A stretch of DNA of 54,551 nt from a bacterium (GTDB taxonomy: Bacteria > Zixibacteria > MSB-5A5 > GN15 > FEB-12): assembly GCA_030605565.1 (NCBI GenBank), contig JAUWIB010000119.1, forward strand, positions 1 through 54,551, in the 5' to 3' direction. Positions 8,115-17,524 of this stretch are shown piece after piece (position 1 is the stretch's first letter; every line of letters begins with the position of its first letter). A program made the translations under genes and the position numbers. Below the pieces are notes generated by a model. It saw only the letters and a program-made list of their open reading frames with translations. It had not been told where the DNA came from and did no database searches.

Positions 8115-11100
8115 CTACTTCAACAACATCATGCGCCGGGTTTCACTGAAGTCAGTGGTCTCGAGACGGTAGAAGTAGATGCCGCTGGCGACCTCATGGC
8201 TGGTGGCGTCCGTAGCATCCCAGGTCGCCTCCATATAGCCGGCGTTTACGTGACCATCAATCAACGTCGCCACACGCTGACCGAGCATGTTATAAATCGA
8301 CAGCGTGGCCCGGCCACTGCTCGGCAGGTAGAATCGGATCGTCGTAAATGGATTGAACGGGTTGGGGTAGTTCTGGTATAGCTCCACCGTAGTCGGCAGA
8401 GTCGCCTCAGTCGCAGGCTGTCCCAATGCCGCTTCCAGCGACTCGCGAAGTATGTTCCTGCCCTGACTTTCAGGACAGGTGAGGACGGCCTGATACAGAG
8501 CTTGCAGAACGCTTTCGTCTACACCGTCAAGGGATGTAACCAGACTCGCGCCGTCATCGTTCTTGCCGTCCTCAGAGATCGTGTGTGTCATCGTCCAGTT
8601 GTCGGTGATGCCGCAGATATCATTAGCTTCAACAATACCCGAACCGTCGGCATCGGCGAAGACGCCCCCGAGAGGATCCCATCGTTCACCCTGAAAGGCT
8701 ACATGAACCGGCGCCATTGCCCAACTCAAGTCAGGGACGCTGCCACGCACGGGACCTGTGTTGCCCCAGTACAGTCCCATAGGCAGAACATCCCGTTCGT
8801 CGACGATACCGTCGTCATTGGCGTCGCCCGGATATACCGCCGCGCCGGTGACAAAGGTCTCCACGTACGTCTGGTCCAGACCATAGCCGGCAAGATCGTT
8901 CAGCCCTGCATTGAGCGTAACGCCGATAGTATCAAGCGGTATGAGATGTCCGGTAGCCGCGCCAATCAGCAGATAATGTTGCTGCGGTACATACTCATAA
9001 TTCAGAGCTGCACCCTTGGCGCTGGAGAAAACCAGGTTCGCTACTAATGAGGCCTCGTCGATCGGCTCGTTGAACTGAATCTGTATCGAGTCGGAAATCA
9101 AAATGTCGTCATCCTGACCGGGCGACGGCTTCATACTATCCACGATCAATTGGCGGTTGTCGACATCAATGTAGAGCGTGTCGGCCACCGATGAAAGTTG
9201 ATCGCTGGCAGTGAATATCGCAGAGTAGACAGAATCGACGTCGGAATAATCAGGCGTGAATGAGAAGTCGGCCGTACCATCACCGTTGTCGACGAACGTC
9301 GCGCCGGACGGCTCGCCGTTCCAGATGATCGCGACGGCGCTGCCTTCGGGATCCTGCGCCGCCAGAGCACACTCAAACGGTTGACCCTCCAGCAGGGTAA
9401 CGTCGTCACAGGTTGATATGAAGGAGGGTTCCTGATTGACGACGACAGTCAGCGTTACCGGTACTATCTCTGGTGAGTTGAGGGCGTCATCGCTGTGAAC
9501 AGCGATGGTGTCGAAGTAGTCACCCGGCTCCAAGCCGGCGATGTCAATGCTCACTTCAATGCCGGCGGGAGTGGTTAACTGTGTGTCGGACAGTTGCAGC
9601 CAATCCTGGGCCTTCGTGAGTTCGCAAAACAATGTCCCGCTGCTGTCATTGGTTATGGCCAAGACCTGAGCCTCCGGATTACCGAGGCCGTAGATGCTCG
9701 AAAACTCCAGGGAGGTCGGCTCAACAGCGATCACTCCCGCCGTAACAGTAAGCGTCACCGGGACAATCTGTGGTGAGTTGATCGCGTCGGGGCAGCTTAC
9801 CACCAGGGTGTCATAGTACACGCCGCCAGACAAACCGGTCTTGTTCACACTCACCGATACCGTCGACGGAGCGGTGCCGCCTTCGCTACTGATTTGCAGC
9901 CATGAAGCGCTCTTGGTCAGTGTCCAATTGAGCACGTTGCCACCGAGGTTATTGATCTGAAGGTTCTGAGCCGCCGGGTTGGGACCGTTGACCTGGGTGG
10001 CGAAACTCAGTGAGGCAGGGGAGAGGCTTAGCTCGATGGAGCCGCAGCCGACATCAAAGGCGCCGATAGTTGCACAGCTTGTGTTGGTATCAGCCACCGG
10101 AGAGTTCGCTGTAACGCTGTAGTCGTCGTTAGCTACATCACAGAACAACGGGTCCGCGGAGACGTTGCCGTACTGTCCCAGATAGGGAGCTATGGCACCT
10201 GTCCAGTCGCCGCCGACGTTGCCATAGATATCCGTGCACATGATCTCGATCCAGGCGGACGATTCCAGGTAGACGGGAGCACTCTGTTGATTGTATGCGA
10301 ACAGACATTCTGATATCTCGGCGCCGCCGAGACTCTTGTCGCCCGGTCGAGTTGGTCGTTCGGTGATGTCCTTCCTCTCGGATTGGATGTAAACACCGCT
10401 TCCTGTTACGGCACTATTGTTGACGAAAGTGCAGCCTGAAGGAGAAAACGTTGACCCCCAGTTAACGTATACGGCGCCGCCATACTCCTGAGCGGTGTTG
10501 CCGTCGAACAGGCACTGGGCGAGGTTGGCAGTCGCGTCTGAGAGGTAAATGCCTGCGCCGTTATCAGCAGTGTTGCCATCAAAGGTGGAATTTGTCAGCG
10601 TAATCACTGAGCCACCGTAAGCCCCGATACCACCGCCTCTCTGCAAGTAGTGGCCGGTGTTGCCGACGAAGGTGCAGTTGTCCATGCTCAGGTTGGAGTT
10701 CCAACAGTACAGCCCGAGGCCTTCGTTCTGAAGGAAGCTGCATGATTGGAAAGTCGGTGTGGAGTTGTATACGTACGCGCCGTTACCGTTATTACCTTCA
10801 TTCCCCTGATTGCTTATGAAATCGCAGTTGGTAACTACCGTGTTTGAGTCAGCGTTGAGGCACAAACAGTAACCCGAGTTATCCTGAAAAGTGCAGCCGG
10901 TGATGGTCGCACGGCCATAATAGGAGGTGCTTACACCGCGCCAATAGTTGTTCCTGATGGTACAGTTGGTGATCGTGGCCTGCGCCCATGACCTGATAAA
11001 GATGCCACCATCAGGGCAGTACTCAATAACACAATTGTTGATTGTCACCGACGCGCCGTCACAGTCTATGGCCCCTCCGGTACCTTCGGCACCGGTAGCG

Positions 11101-11768
11101 TTGCGAATGGTGAAGCCCTCAACAGCCGTGCCGGTGCCGGTATACGAGTCGAAGTAAAGACCTCGGCTGGAGTCCTGGCAATCGATAATCGTCGAGGAAG
11201 GACCGCCTGATGATCGCAACTGCACTGACCTGCTGTCGAATTCCCACAGATTGCAATTGCCATAACCGGTATAGGTACCGGGGGCGACCAGCACCTCACC
11301 GCTGTCGGAATACGGGATTGCGCTGATGGCCGAGCGGATATCGGGAAACTCTGACGGCACATCGTAGGGACCGGTGATTCTGAACTTGAAGGGGTCTGAC
11401 CAGCCGCTCGGCTCCTCATACTGGCTCCAGGCCATCACTCGCCAGTAATAGGTGCCGTTTGGGATGGACGAAGAGTCGCTCTTGTAGGACGTCTTAGTGA
11501 TCCTCCACACGGTCGTTGGGTAGGTGAAGCTATCGTTCGTGTCCCATTGCAGATCGTACGTGTAAGCGTTGGTGCTGGCGGTCCAGGAGAAGGTTGGGAA
11601 ATTGTCCTGGATTGTGGCGCCGTTGGCTGGCGCCTTCAATACCGGTACGAGCGGCGGCTTGGCCGCCGTACTGCCGCAGATTGCTATCAACCCAAACAGG
11701 ACAACTGCTGCCAATAGTCCAGCCCTGCCGAGACGGTTCTTTGACCGGTCAACATATTGTCTATTCAT
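8115..11768 (-). CDS. Secreted beta-helix protein with dockerin and type IX-like sorting domain
   Basis: 1217 residues from ATG 11768 (a GTG lies just before). Order: signal peptide (AGLLAAVVLFGLIAICGSTAA); fibronectin-like domain (~38-130, PTFSWTASTNAYTYDLQWD); right-handed beta-helix (~140-570) with many short repeats such as ITNCTIRNN and LTNSTFDGNTADNGAG; two BACON-like units (SWLQISSEGGTAPSTVSV; DWLQLSDTQLTTPAGIEV); an Ig-like and a Big-type domain; a dockerin (GDANDDGIVDERD, DADGSGIVEANDIC); and a C-terminal domain beginning ELYQNYPNPFNPFTTIRF. That last domain is the type A sorting signal of type IX secretion in FCB bacteria, so export to the surface is expected. It may bind or degrade polysaccharide; no catalytic residues were recognised. 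Monocistronic, with its own terminator. Confidence 0.85.
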   Translation of the reverse strand: MNRQYVDRSKNRLGRAGLLAAVVLFGLIAICGSTAAKPPLVPVLKAPANGATIQDNFPTFSWTASTNAYTYDLQWDTNDSFTYPTTVWRITKTSYKSDSSSIPNGTYYWRVMAWSQYEEPSGWSDPFKFRITGPYDVPSEFPDIRSAISAIPYSDSGEVLVAPGTYTGYGNCNLWEFDSRSVQLRSSGGPSSTIIDCQDSSRGLYFDSYTGTGTAVEGFTIRNATGAEGTGGAIDCDGASVTINNCVIEYCPDGGIFIRSWAQATITNCTIRNNYWRGVSTSYYGRATITGCTFQDNSGYCLCLNADSNTVVTNCDFISNQGNEGNNGNGAYVYNSTPTFQSCSFLQNEGLGLYCWNSNLSMDNCTFVGNTGHYLQRGGGIGAYGGSVITLTNSTFDGNTADNGAGIYLSDATANLAQCLFDGNTAQEYGGAVYVNWGSTFSPSGCTFVNNSAVTGSGVYIQSERKDITERPTRPGDKSLGGAEISECLFAYNQQSAPVYLESSAWIEIMCTDIYGNVGGDWTGAIAPYLGQYGNVSADPLFCDVANDDYSVTANSPVADTNTSCATIGAFDVGCGSIELSLSPASLSFATQVNGPNPAAQNLQINNLGGNVLNWTLTKSASWLQISSEGGTAPSTVSVSVNKTGLSGGVYYDTLVVSCPDAINSPQIVPVTLTVTAGVIAVEPTSLEFSSIYGLGNPEAQVLAITNDSSGTLFCELTKAQDWLQLSDTQLTTPAGIEVSIDIAGLEPGDYFDTIAVHSDDALNSPEIVPVTLTVVVNQEPSFISTCDDVTLLEGQPFECALAAQDPEGSAVAIIWNGEPSGATFVDNGDGTADFSFTPDYSDVDSVYSAIFTASDQLSSVADTLYIDVDNRQLIVDSMKPSPGQDDDILISDSIQIQFNEPIDEASLVANLVFSSAKGAALNYEYVPQQHYLLIGAATGHLIPLDTIGVTLNAGLNDLAGYGLDQTYVETFVTGAAVYPGDANDDGIVDERDVLPMGLYWGNTGPVRGSVPDLSWAMAPVHVAFQGERWDPLGGVFADADGSGIVEANDICGITDNWTMTHTISEDGKNDDGASLVTSLDGVDESVLQALYQAVLTCPESQGRNILRESLEAALGQPATEATLPTTVELYQNYPNPFNPFTTIRFYLPSSGRATLSIYNMLGQRVATLIDGHVNAGYMEATWDATDATSHEVASGIYFYRLETTDFSETRRMMLLK

Positions 11769-11819
11769 CACTTAAAACCCGGAATAAGGGTGAAGAAGAT
11801 ATCTTATCTATTCATTGAT

Positions 11820-11847
11820 AAGCTAACAGGTTTTCCCAATCAGTCAA
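11820..11847 (-). promoter_or_regulatory. Possible promoter of the beta-helix gene
   Basis: On the minus strand TTGACT (11847-11842), a 16-base spacer and TAGCTT (11825-11820), about 50 bases before the ATG. No clear ribosome site precedes that ATG. Confidence 0.3.
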
Positions 11848-12165
11848 TAGCAATATTTGAACAATCTGTGCCGGTGATGTCTGGTGCAAGAGCTTGTACA
11901 GGTGCTGTTAGGTGTCTGACAGCTATTGAGTTGGAAGGGGGGTGTCGGGCGGGGTGAGGCTGTCCCATAAGATCGAAAACCAAGGTGACAGAAAACATTA
12001 TTCACAAGAGTGTCACGTAACCCCGCGTAGGGGGCGGCCTTGTGTCGCCCCGGTGAACGCCACTTGTGGCTGGCGGAGACAAGCCCCGCCGCTACGCGAT
12101 AGAAAAAGCGGCTTTTGAGACGACCTCGGGTCGACCTACACCACCCGCAATTGTAGCAATTGTAG

Positions 12166-12187
12166 GTCAGGTTCCTTGGAACCTGAC
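12166..12187. repeat. REP-like hairpin GTCAGGTTC-GAACCTGAC
   Basis: A perfect 9-base stem with loop CTTG. The outer six bases match the hairpins at 8066, 12199, 20202 and 38745, while the inner three differ on both arms in a compensating way. Confidence 0.75.
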
Positions 12188-12198
12188 GCAACCCAGCT

Positions 12199-12221
12199 GT
12201 CAGGATCACAAGGATCCTGAC
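12199..12221. repeat. REP-like hairpin GTCAGGATC-GATCCTGAC
   Basis: A perfect 9-base stem with loop ACAAG followed by CTACAA, as at 8066-8088. It lies just beyond the last gene of the T6SS operon and could stabilise that message's end. There is no T-run on the minus strand. Confidence 0.75.
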
Positions 12222-12253
12222 CTACAAAGAGAGAACCTTTCCGATGGAGTCGA

Positions 12254-12772
12254 TCAATCCATCAGGATGACAATGTCTTCGGCAATCTCGGCTTTGAACG
12301 GCTGGTCGGCCGGGATTTCACCCTGCCCGCCCTTGATGAAAAGACCGAAAATCAGCAGCCAGGACAGCAGCTTTTTGCCTTTGCCTTCGGCTGAGATTTC
12401 ATCGACTGCCTTGAGCATGATTTTCTTGTCACCCTCAGCCTCGTAATTGCCATCCGACTCCAGTTCCAGAAGTTCCACTACAATCGAACCCGGCTTGCCG
12501 CCGCGCCCTGCCGGCGTGACTGACTTGACTCTGGCCGAACCCGGGGCGCCGGCCTTTACAACCGTAAAGCCGCCGATATCTATCGGGGCATTGAGTCGGA
12601 TCGGTACCAGGTCGCCGGGCGCGACATACTTGGAGGACACATCCTGACTAAATACGATTTCCACCTCATGTCCCTGAGGTAGCTCGATATCAGCCCAGAC
12701 GTTCCCTGTCAACGCCATCAGCAATGCCATGAGAACTGTGGAGCACGAGAGTAGGCACTTAGACTTTCGCAT
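12254..12772 (-). CDS. Exported protein of unknown function, last gene of the T6SS operon
   Basis: 172 residues from ATG 12772, chosen because AAGGAG lies 8-10 bases upstream (a GTG at 12781 is the alternative). The signal peptide is CLLSCSTVLMALLMALTGNVWA. The mature part is beta-rich with VFSQDVSSKYVAPGDLVPIRL and GSARVKSVTPAGRGGKPGSIV. It has a hydrophobic stretch, LLSWLLIFGLFI, near residue 140. I do not recognise the family. It follows the TssM-like gene by 39 bases on the same strand. In canonical T6SS the exported partner of TssM is the lipoprotein TssJ; this protein has no lipobox but could fill that place. That is inference from position only. Confidence 0.6.
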   Translation of the reverse strand: MRKSKCLLSCSTVLMALLMALTGNVWADIELPQGHEVEIVFSQDVSSKYVAPGDLVPIRLNAPIDIGGFTVVKAGAPGSARVKSVTPAGRGGKPGSIVVELLELESDGNYEAEGDKKIMLKAVDEISAEGKGKKLLSWLLIFGLFIKGGQGEIPADQPFKAEIAEDIVILMD

Positions 12773-12811
12773 ATCTGTCACTCCTTGTTTGCGCTTGTTA
12801 AGAGTCCAGGC

Positions 12812-15025
12812 TTACCACTTGGGCAACTTCTTTTTCGGATCCTCCTCAAAGCTGAAACTGATCTGCTGGCCCGTGGCGGTAAGCGTGATGATCTCGGTCA
12901 TTTCGAATATCGCGAAGTCGCTGGTTAATTCAGCCAGCGCCTTGTATGTCTCACCCCAACTCTCATCCTCCCCGCCATGATCCTTTTCATGCAGGGCAAT
13001 ATAGATGTGATCGCCGGCTCTCCAGATGATACTGGCCGGTCGATTCAGACGAATCTGCTGCGGTCGCGGCCACTCGTCCGGCTTGCCCTTGCCAACCACC
13101 TTAATATGGACATGATGTCCCGGCGGACAATTGGAGAGGGTGAAACGATACTCACGGTTTTTGTCGAAATTCTTAGCATCTTTCAGGAACTTGTCGATGC
13201 GAGCGACATCTTCCTGTCGGTCCGGGTCGGAGGCCAGTTGTCTACGATAACTTCGGAGTTTCTTAACGGCGGTTCCCAGCAAGAAGGCGGGGTCGGTTTC
13301 CTCGGAAAGCCTCGCAGAGAACTGATCGAATTCACCTGTAGTTTTCTGATGCACGACCTCGCGCTTCTGTTCCAGCTCTCTGGAGTTGACGATTCCAAGC
13401 ATGGTCGCACCGAGTTGTTTGATCTCAGCCGATGGTTTCGGAGTCATGGTCGGATAGAGCTCGACTTGGCGAACAATCGCATCCCAGGCGTCCTGCGATT
13501 CACGCTGAACAAGGGCAGCCTTGAAAAGATCCCACAATTCGAGAGCTCTGGTGCTTCGGGTTTGCAGCGATGATCCATCCGGCGCCTGTGTGTAATGACG
13601 GACGCCGCTTTCCAGCTTTGCCGTCTCCTCTGTCGTCACCACCGTGTCTCCGGTCGGCGCGACTTTGGGCCATCGGGTGGAGTCACGGACGATGTTAGTC
13701 AATTGTCCGATCGACTTCGCCAACTTCTGGAGATCGACGTCCTCGCTGATGGTATTATAGTAATCATAGACATAACTTGCCTGCACGGCGAAATCCTGGA
13801 ATACCCAATTGGTGAATTTCGAACGCGCGTACGAGTTGTAAGCCGTACGGAGATCGAGGCGTCCTTTTTCCGGAATCTCGTGAACCGTTCCTTTGCCTTC
13901 CCAGAGCCGATCCTCCAATGCCGAAATGCGATTCAGTTTCAGATGGAAACTGTATAGATGCGGCGCCGACCAGACGGCGGCAAAGATGAGACTGAACACG
14001 ACGGCGTATTTCGCCAGTTTTCTGAAAGCGACCAGACGGCGGTTGCGTATGATTGACTTCAGCAACCAGTAGAACGGTTCCCTCACGCCTATCGGTTGCA
14101 TCTTGTCGGGTGGTTTGTAGAGCGACCGGCCGACATCGGTGCCGATCTTGGTCGGCTCGACGCCGGTGTTCGAAGTGAAGAACACCTGAAAGTCCAGGGT
14201 GCGACCGATGACCAGCTTGAGGAAGTCTTTGAGCTTGACCAGGATGTCTCGCACCGAGCCGGCCCAGGCGGAGTTGGAGGCGATCCGGTTCGAGGCGAGG
14301 ATGTTCTCAAGGAACAACTCGTAATCTTCGGCCAGGAGATGCTCCTGATCGCTCCGGACCAACACCGTTTGGCCTTCGCCGGAGAAGCCCGGCAATACAT
14401 CGGCCTTGGTAACTACCAAAGCCACCGGAATCGGTAGTCGCCCGCCAGCCGGGGCCAGCATCTCGAGCATATTGACAAACGAGGCAACATGAGCCTGACA
14501 CTGCAACTCGGCGCCGAGGACCTTGGGATCGAAAAAGAACAGAAGCCCCTGACAGCCATACATGAAATCCCTGACCTTGTCGGCCAGTTCGTGTCGCTCC
14601 TGTATCGAGACAGCCTTGCCGTTGTAATCGTAGGTGATGATCGGGATGTTTTTTGAGCGATCGAGGATGACGTTGAACTGAAGGATCTTCTCACTCGGGG
14701 TGGACGGCGGAAACTGTTTATCCTCGCGCAGGTCCACCATCGTACCGGCACTGTCGGACGTCCCCAGTCCCCACAGCGCTCGGTAGTTGGCCAGAAACTC
14801 TCCGGCTGTGATGTTGTCGGTGACCGAGAGGCCGAGGTTTTTCGATACCTTGCACTCCTCGTTGAGCACTGTGAAGTAAACTGTCTTGCCGCTGTTGCTG
14901 TGGCCGAAGACGCCGATCCGCATCCCCGATGGCCAGTCGAAACCACCGCCGACCACCTGGTCTTTGCCTTTGGGGGCTGCCTTGGCGCCCTTCTTGAACA
15001 GCTTGAATATCTTGCCCAGTTTCAC
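12812..15025 (-). CDS. TssM-like membrane GTPase of the T6SS
   Basis: 737 residues. The N-terminal cytoplasmic domain is a Ras-like (TRAFAC) GTPase: Walker A GHSNSGKT (41-48), DYNG (133-136, G3 position) and TKAD (206-209, G4 position). One membrane helix lies at ~338-357 (KYAVVFSLIFAAVWSAPHLY). Beyond it are a long helical region and a beta-rich C-terminal domain (NCPPGHHVHIKVVGKGKP). This topology of NTPase, membrane helix, helical periplasmic part and beta domain parallels TssM/IcmF, but the sequence is not an obvious IcmF protein and is shorter (TssM is usually ~1100 residues). Its place beside TssL-like and TssK genes supports a membrane-complex role. A GTPase switch controlling assembly is possible. 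Confidence 0.6.
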   Translation of the reverse strand: MKLGKIFKLFKKGAKAAPKGKDQVVGGGFDWPSGMRIGVFGHSNSGKTVYFTVLNEECKVSKNLGLSVTDNITAGEFLANYRALWGLGTSDSAGTMVDLREDKQFPPSTPSEKILQFNVILDRSKNIPIITYDYNGKAVSIQERHELADKVRDFMYGCQGLLFFFDPKVLGAELQCQAHVASFVNMLEMLAPAGGRLPIPVALVVTKADVLPGFSGEGQTVLVRSDQEHLLAEDYELFLENILASNRIASNSAWAGSVRDILVKLKDFLKLVIGRTLDFQVFFTSNTGVEPTKIGTDVGRSLYKPPDKMQPIGVREPFYWLLKSIIRNRRLVAFRKLAKYAVVFSLIFAAVWSAPHLYSFHLKLNRISALEDRLWEGKGTVHEIPEKGRLDLRTAYNSYARSKFTNWVFQDFAVQASYVYDYYNTISEDVDLQKLAKSIGQLTNIVRDSTRWPKVAPTGDTVVTTEETAKLESGVRHYTQAPDGSSLQTRSTRALELWDLFKAALVQRESQDAWDAIVRQVELYPTMTPKPSAEIKQLGATMLGIVNSRELEQKREVVHQKTTGEFDQFSARLSEETDPAFLLGTAVKKLRSYRRQLASDPDRQEDVARIDKFLKDAKNFDKNREYRFTLSNCPPGHHVHIKVVGKGKPDEWPRPQQIRLNRPASIIWRAGDHIYIALHEKDHGGEDESWGETYKALAELTSDFAIFEMTEIITLTATGQQISFSFEEDPKKKLPKW

Positions 15026-15063
15026 AGTCTATCTTTTCTTTCTAATAACGGCATACTCGGTTC

Positions 15064-15999
15064 TCACCCGCCTCCTTGCAGCTCGGTGAGATGGTCATGC
15101 ATCTGCTCCAGACGATCCTGCTTGTACTGGCTCCACTTAATCGGAACGTACAGCGCAAAAAGTAGAAATAACACAATGATAATGCTGTAGAAGGCGTAAG
15201 CTGGACTGCGCTGAGTCAGCGACATGCGAAAGTATCTCGAACTTGAAAAAACGCCCTTGATCTTACCGCCCAAGGTGCTAAGAAAACTCTTCACCCGCGA
15301 CCAGAAACCGCCGGCTTTGATTACGTATTGCCAATCCTTAAGGTACCAGTCGAACAGCGGACTGCGCTGGGCCATTTTGGAGAATCCTTCAATGCGATGC
15401 ATATGGAACTCGAGGGTGGAGCGGTCCTGCATGAGTTCGCTGCCGATTTGGAGGCGACGTCGTGCCAACTCCTGAAACTTCAGCGGGTCACTCAAGGCCG
15501 CAAACGCCTCCGGGTTGAGATCGGTCTTCAGGGGCTTGCCGTAGGTGTTCATATAGCGCGCTATCTCCGACAAAAAGAAAGCGTTGAGCGGGAAGTTGTT
15601 GTTGAGGGCTCCATCTCGAAACAGCAGCGGCACGAGGTGGTTCTCAAAGAACGGCACATCCTGCTTGACGGCGCGAAGCCCCCGGCAGTAAGTGTACGAC
15701 CGGTTGGACTGACCATCGATATCCGCCTCTGCCTCAAAGAACGAAACCAAAACCTGAACCGTCAGTTGCCGCAAGTCGGAACTTGTCAGCGGCGCCTGCT
15801 TTATCTTATCGAGCAGGAATTGATCGAGTTCCACCGCCTGGTCGCGCTGCTGACGCAAAGCCTGAAAGACGGCCCCGATACCATTGTATGTCTGCAAGAA
15901 AGCCTCGGTGGCAAACTGCTGGGGGTCTTGCTCGAAACTCTCCAGATATCTGAAAATATCCTCAACATATGTTTTGACAGCGATACGGTTGTTCATCAT
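15064..15999 (-). CDS. TssL-like T6SS membrane protein
   Basis: About 311 residues. Start uncertain: ATG 15999, ATG 15996 or TTG 16005 all lie within a few bases of GGAG. The long N-terminal part is helical and soluble (VEDIFRYLESFEQDPQQFAT, LTVQVLVSFFEAEADIDG). A single hydrophobic helix (AFYSIIIVLFLLFALYVPI) lies ~30 residues from the C-terminus. A cytoplasmic helical domain with one C-terminal membrane anchor is the design of TssL/DotU, and the gene lies between tssK and the TssM-like gene. Direct similarity to TssL is not evident to me, so this is a call by topology and context. Confidence 0.5.
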   Translation of the reverse strand: MMNNRIAVKTYVEDIFRYLESFEQDPQQFATEAFLQTYNGIGAVFQALRQQRDQAVELDQFLLDKIKQAPLTSSDLRQLTVQVLVSFFEAEADIDGQSNRSYTYCRGLRAVKQDVPFFENHLVPLLFRDGALNNNFPLNAFFLSEIARYMNTYGKPLKTDLNPEAFAALSDPLKFQELARRRLQIGSELMQDRSTLEFHMHRIEGFSKMAQRSPLFDWYLKDWQYVIKAGGFWSRVKSFLSTLGGKIKGVFSSSRYFRMSLTQRSPAYAFYSIIIVLFLLFALYVPIKWSQYKQDRLEQMHDHLTELQGGG

Positions 16000-16006
16000 C
16001 TCCAAC

Positions 16007-17455
16007 TCAGATCGCGTATACGATCAAATCCATTTTTGACAGGTTTGTGAATCTCTGACTATCGTCGGCGCCACGGAAAATAAGTATAATCTGGTTTACC
16101 GACGGCGACTTCAGCATGTCCTGGGGGTGCAGCGCCACTTTGTTGCCGTAAGTTACCACGTCGATCTCCACCGGGTCGGTTTCACCAAGACCGCGAGCCT
16201 CATTCAGCCCCAGTCGCACCTGCATACTGGTCCATCGAGCGGCGTCGAACAGATCCTTGTTCAAGAGGACCACGGTGTCACTCATAGCGCGCGCATCGGG
16301 AACATCGATCAGCAGGTAACACAGTTCACCCATAACTTCCGTTTGACAGCCACCATAGTCAACCACGCGGTAAGTCTGTCCGTGATAAGTAAGGGTGTCG
16401 GAAGCCACCGCCTGATCGCCGAGCTGTTCCTTCTTGACCTGGGCCAGAAAACCGAAGACGCCACGCACCTGGCTCAGAATGTCGTCAATAGCCCGGACGT
16501 GGCCGCCGATATCAATATGATTGTAGTCGGCCAGCAGGAAGGCATCGACCTGCGACATGAAGCGACCCACCTCGGAACTCATCTCCTTGATGAAAAAGCG
16601 TTCGTTGAGCAAGTCCTTCAGCCCCGGTTGGAGGTTCAAAAGAGTCGTGAAGGAACGGAACAGTCCCTTGAAGAACATCACCAGGTGAATCGGATGCCCG
16701 GCGTTCTTACCGACCACGTAGCTGTCAAGCGTCGAGGACAGGTGGTAGGCGAACTGATAGATAGTATCCTTGAAAGCCTGCTGCAGTTCAGTCCGCTCAC
16801 CGGAGAGCGCGCCACCAGCGCAAACAGCCATGTATGCGCGTGACGATAACGACAGGAGATTCTCAAGCCGGTTGCGATAGTCAAGACTCTTGGAGGTCAG
16901 TTGTTCGTCGGCATAGAGTGTGACACAGGGCGGGTAGTAGTGCTCGGCTGGAGTGACGTTGCCGCTGTTGACGGACAGTTCGGCGATTTGGAGGCAGCGT
17001 CCCTCGGGCAGATTCGGCGGGGTGCCCAGGGTCAGCAGATAGTTCCCCGTTAGGTATGGCAGGCGGGGGAGATCTTCGTGGGGCTCCGGGTCGCCAACCT
17101 GTTTGCGAGCGGTTGCGTCGATGCCGATGTACACCGGAACCTTGTCGCCGCTGACTTCACCATCCGCGCGAACGGCGGTCTGGTTGTTTTCGTTGATCTC
17201 AATCGCGCCGCCATCGGGGGTCAAGGCCTGACAACGAACCACTTCCACGCGCAGGCGGTTTCCCGACATCGACAAGTTCAGGCTCAAAGCTGGATGGCCG
17301 GAGAACGACTTGCGAATCAAACCGTAGCGATCACCAACGTTGAGCGCATACCAGCGGGCCAGTTCTTCAAAATAGTTCTCCTGGTCCTGCAGATGGCGCT
17401 GGGTGATCAGCATCCCATCCTGCCAGTTAACTGAATATAAGTTCAAGTCAGTCAT
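16007..17455 (-). CDS. tssK: T6SS baseplate subunit TssK
   Basis: 482 residues, slightly longer than usual TssK. The N-terminal signature VNWQDGMLITQRHLQDQENY matches the W-x-D/E-GM-L...H-Q-Q pattern at the start of TssK proteins. The remainder (GGAIEINENNQTAVRAD, YLTGNYLLTLGTPPNLPEG) fits the shell-like and receptor-like domains. TssK trimers link the TssF/TssG wedge to the membrane complex. The ribosome site AAAGGC precedes ATG 17455. It sits between tssG and the TssL-like gene, the order expected of a baseplate-to-membrane segment. The overlap with the next gene is at most a few bases. Confidence 0.85.
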   Translation of the reverse strand: MTDLNLYSVNWQDGMLITQRHLQDQENYFEELARWYALNVGDRYGLIRKSFSGHPALSLNLSMSGNRLRVEVVRCQALTPDGGAIEINENNQTAVRADGEVSGDKVPVYIGIDATARKQVGDPEPHEDLPRLPYLTGNYLLTLGTPPNLPEGRCLQIAELSVNSGNVTPAEHYYPPCVTLYADEQLTSKSLDYRNRLENLLSLSSRAYMAVCAGGALSGERTELQQAFKDTIYQFAYHLSSTLDSYVVGKNAGHPIHLVMFFKGLFRSFTTLLNLQPGLKDLLNERFFIKEMSSEVGRFMSQVDAFLLADYNHIDIGGHVRAIDDILSQVRGVFGFLAQVKKEQLGDQAVASDTLTYHGQTYRVVDYGGCQTEVMGELCYLLIDVPDARAMSDTVVLLNKDLFDAARWTSMQVRLGLNEARGLGETDPVEIDVVTYGNKVALHPQDMLKSPSVNQIILIFRGADDSQRFTNLSKMDLIVYAI

Positions 17456-17524
17456 CGTCTTGCCTTTGACATCTCAGGGTGGAATCTATGTTCGATATGT
17501 TGACGTGTCAAGGTTATATTCCTT

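Larger units (their letters stand above)
11850..12253. other. Repeat-rich intergenic region, no gene
   Basis: About 400 bases without credible coding sequence. They hold GC-rich dispersed-repeat-like text (GTAGGGGGCGGCCTTGTGTC, then CGGAGACAAGCCCCGCCGCT) and two CCTGAC hairpins at 12166-12187 and 12199-12221. The open frame across 11844-12209 on the minus strand is a translation of these repeats. Confidence 0.7.

Noticed and set aside
11844-12209. 121-codon minus-strand frame
   Set aside because: Covers repeat-rich noncoding DNA with two hairpins; the product is Cys/Arg/Ser-rich without a plausible start site.
15328-16050. 240-codon plus-strand frame
   Set aside because: Antisense to the TssL-like gene, which has a clear membrane helix and operon position.
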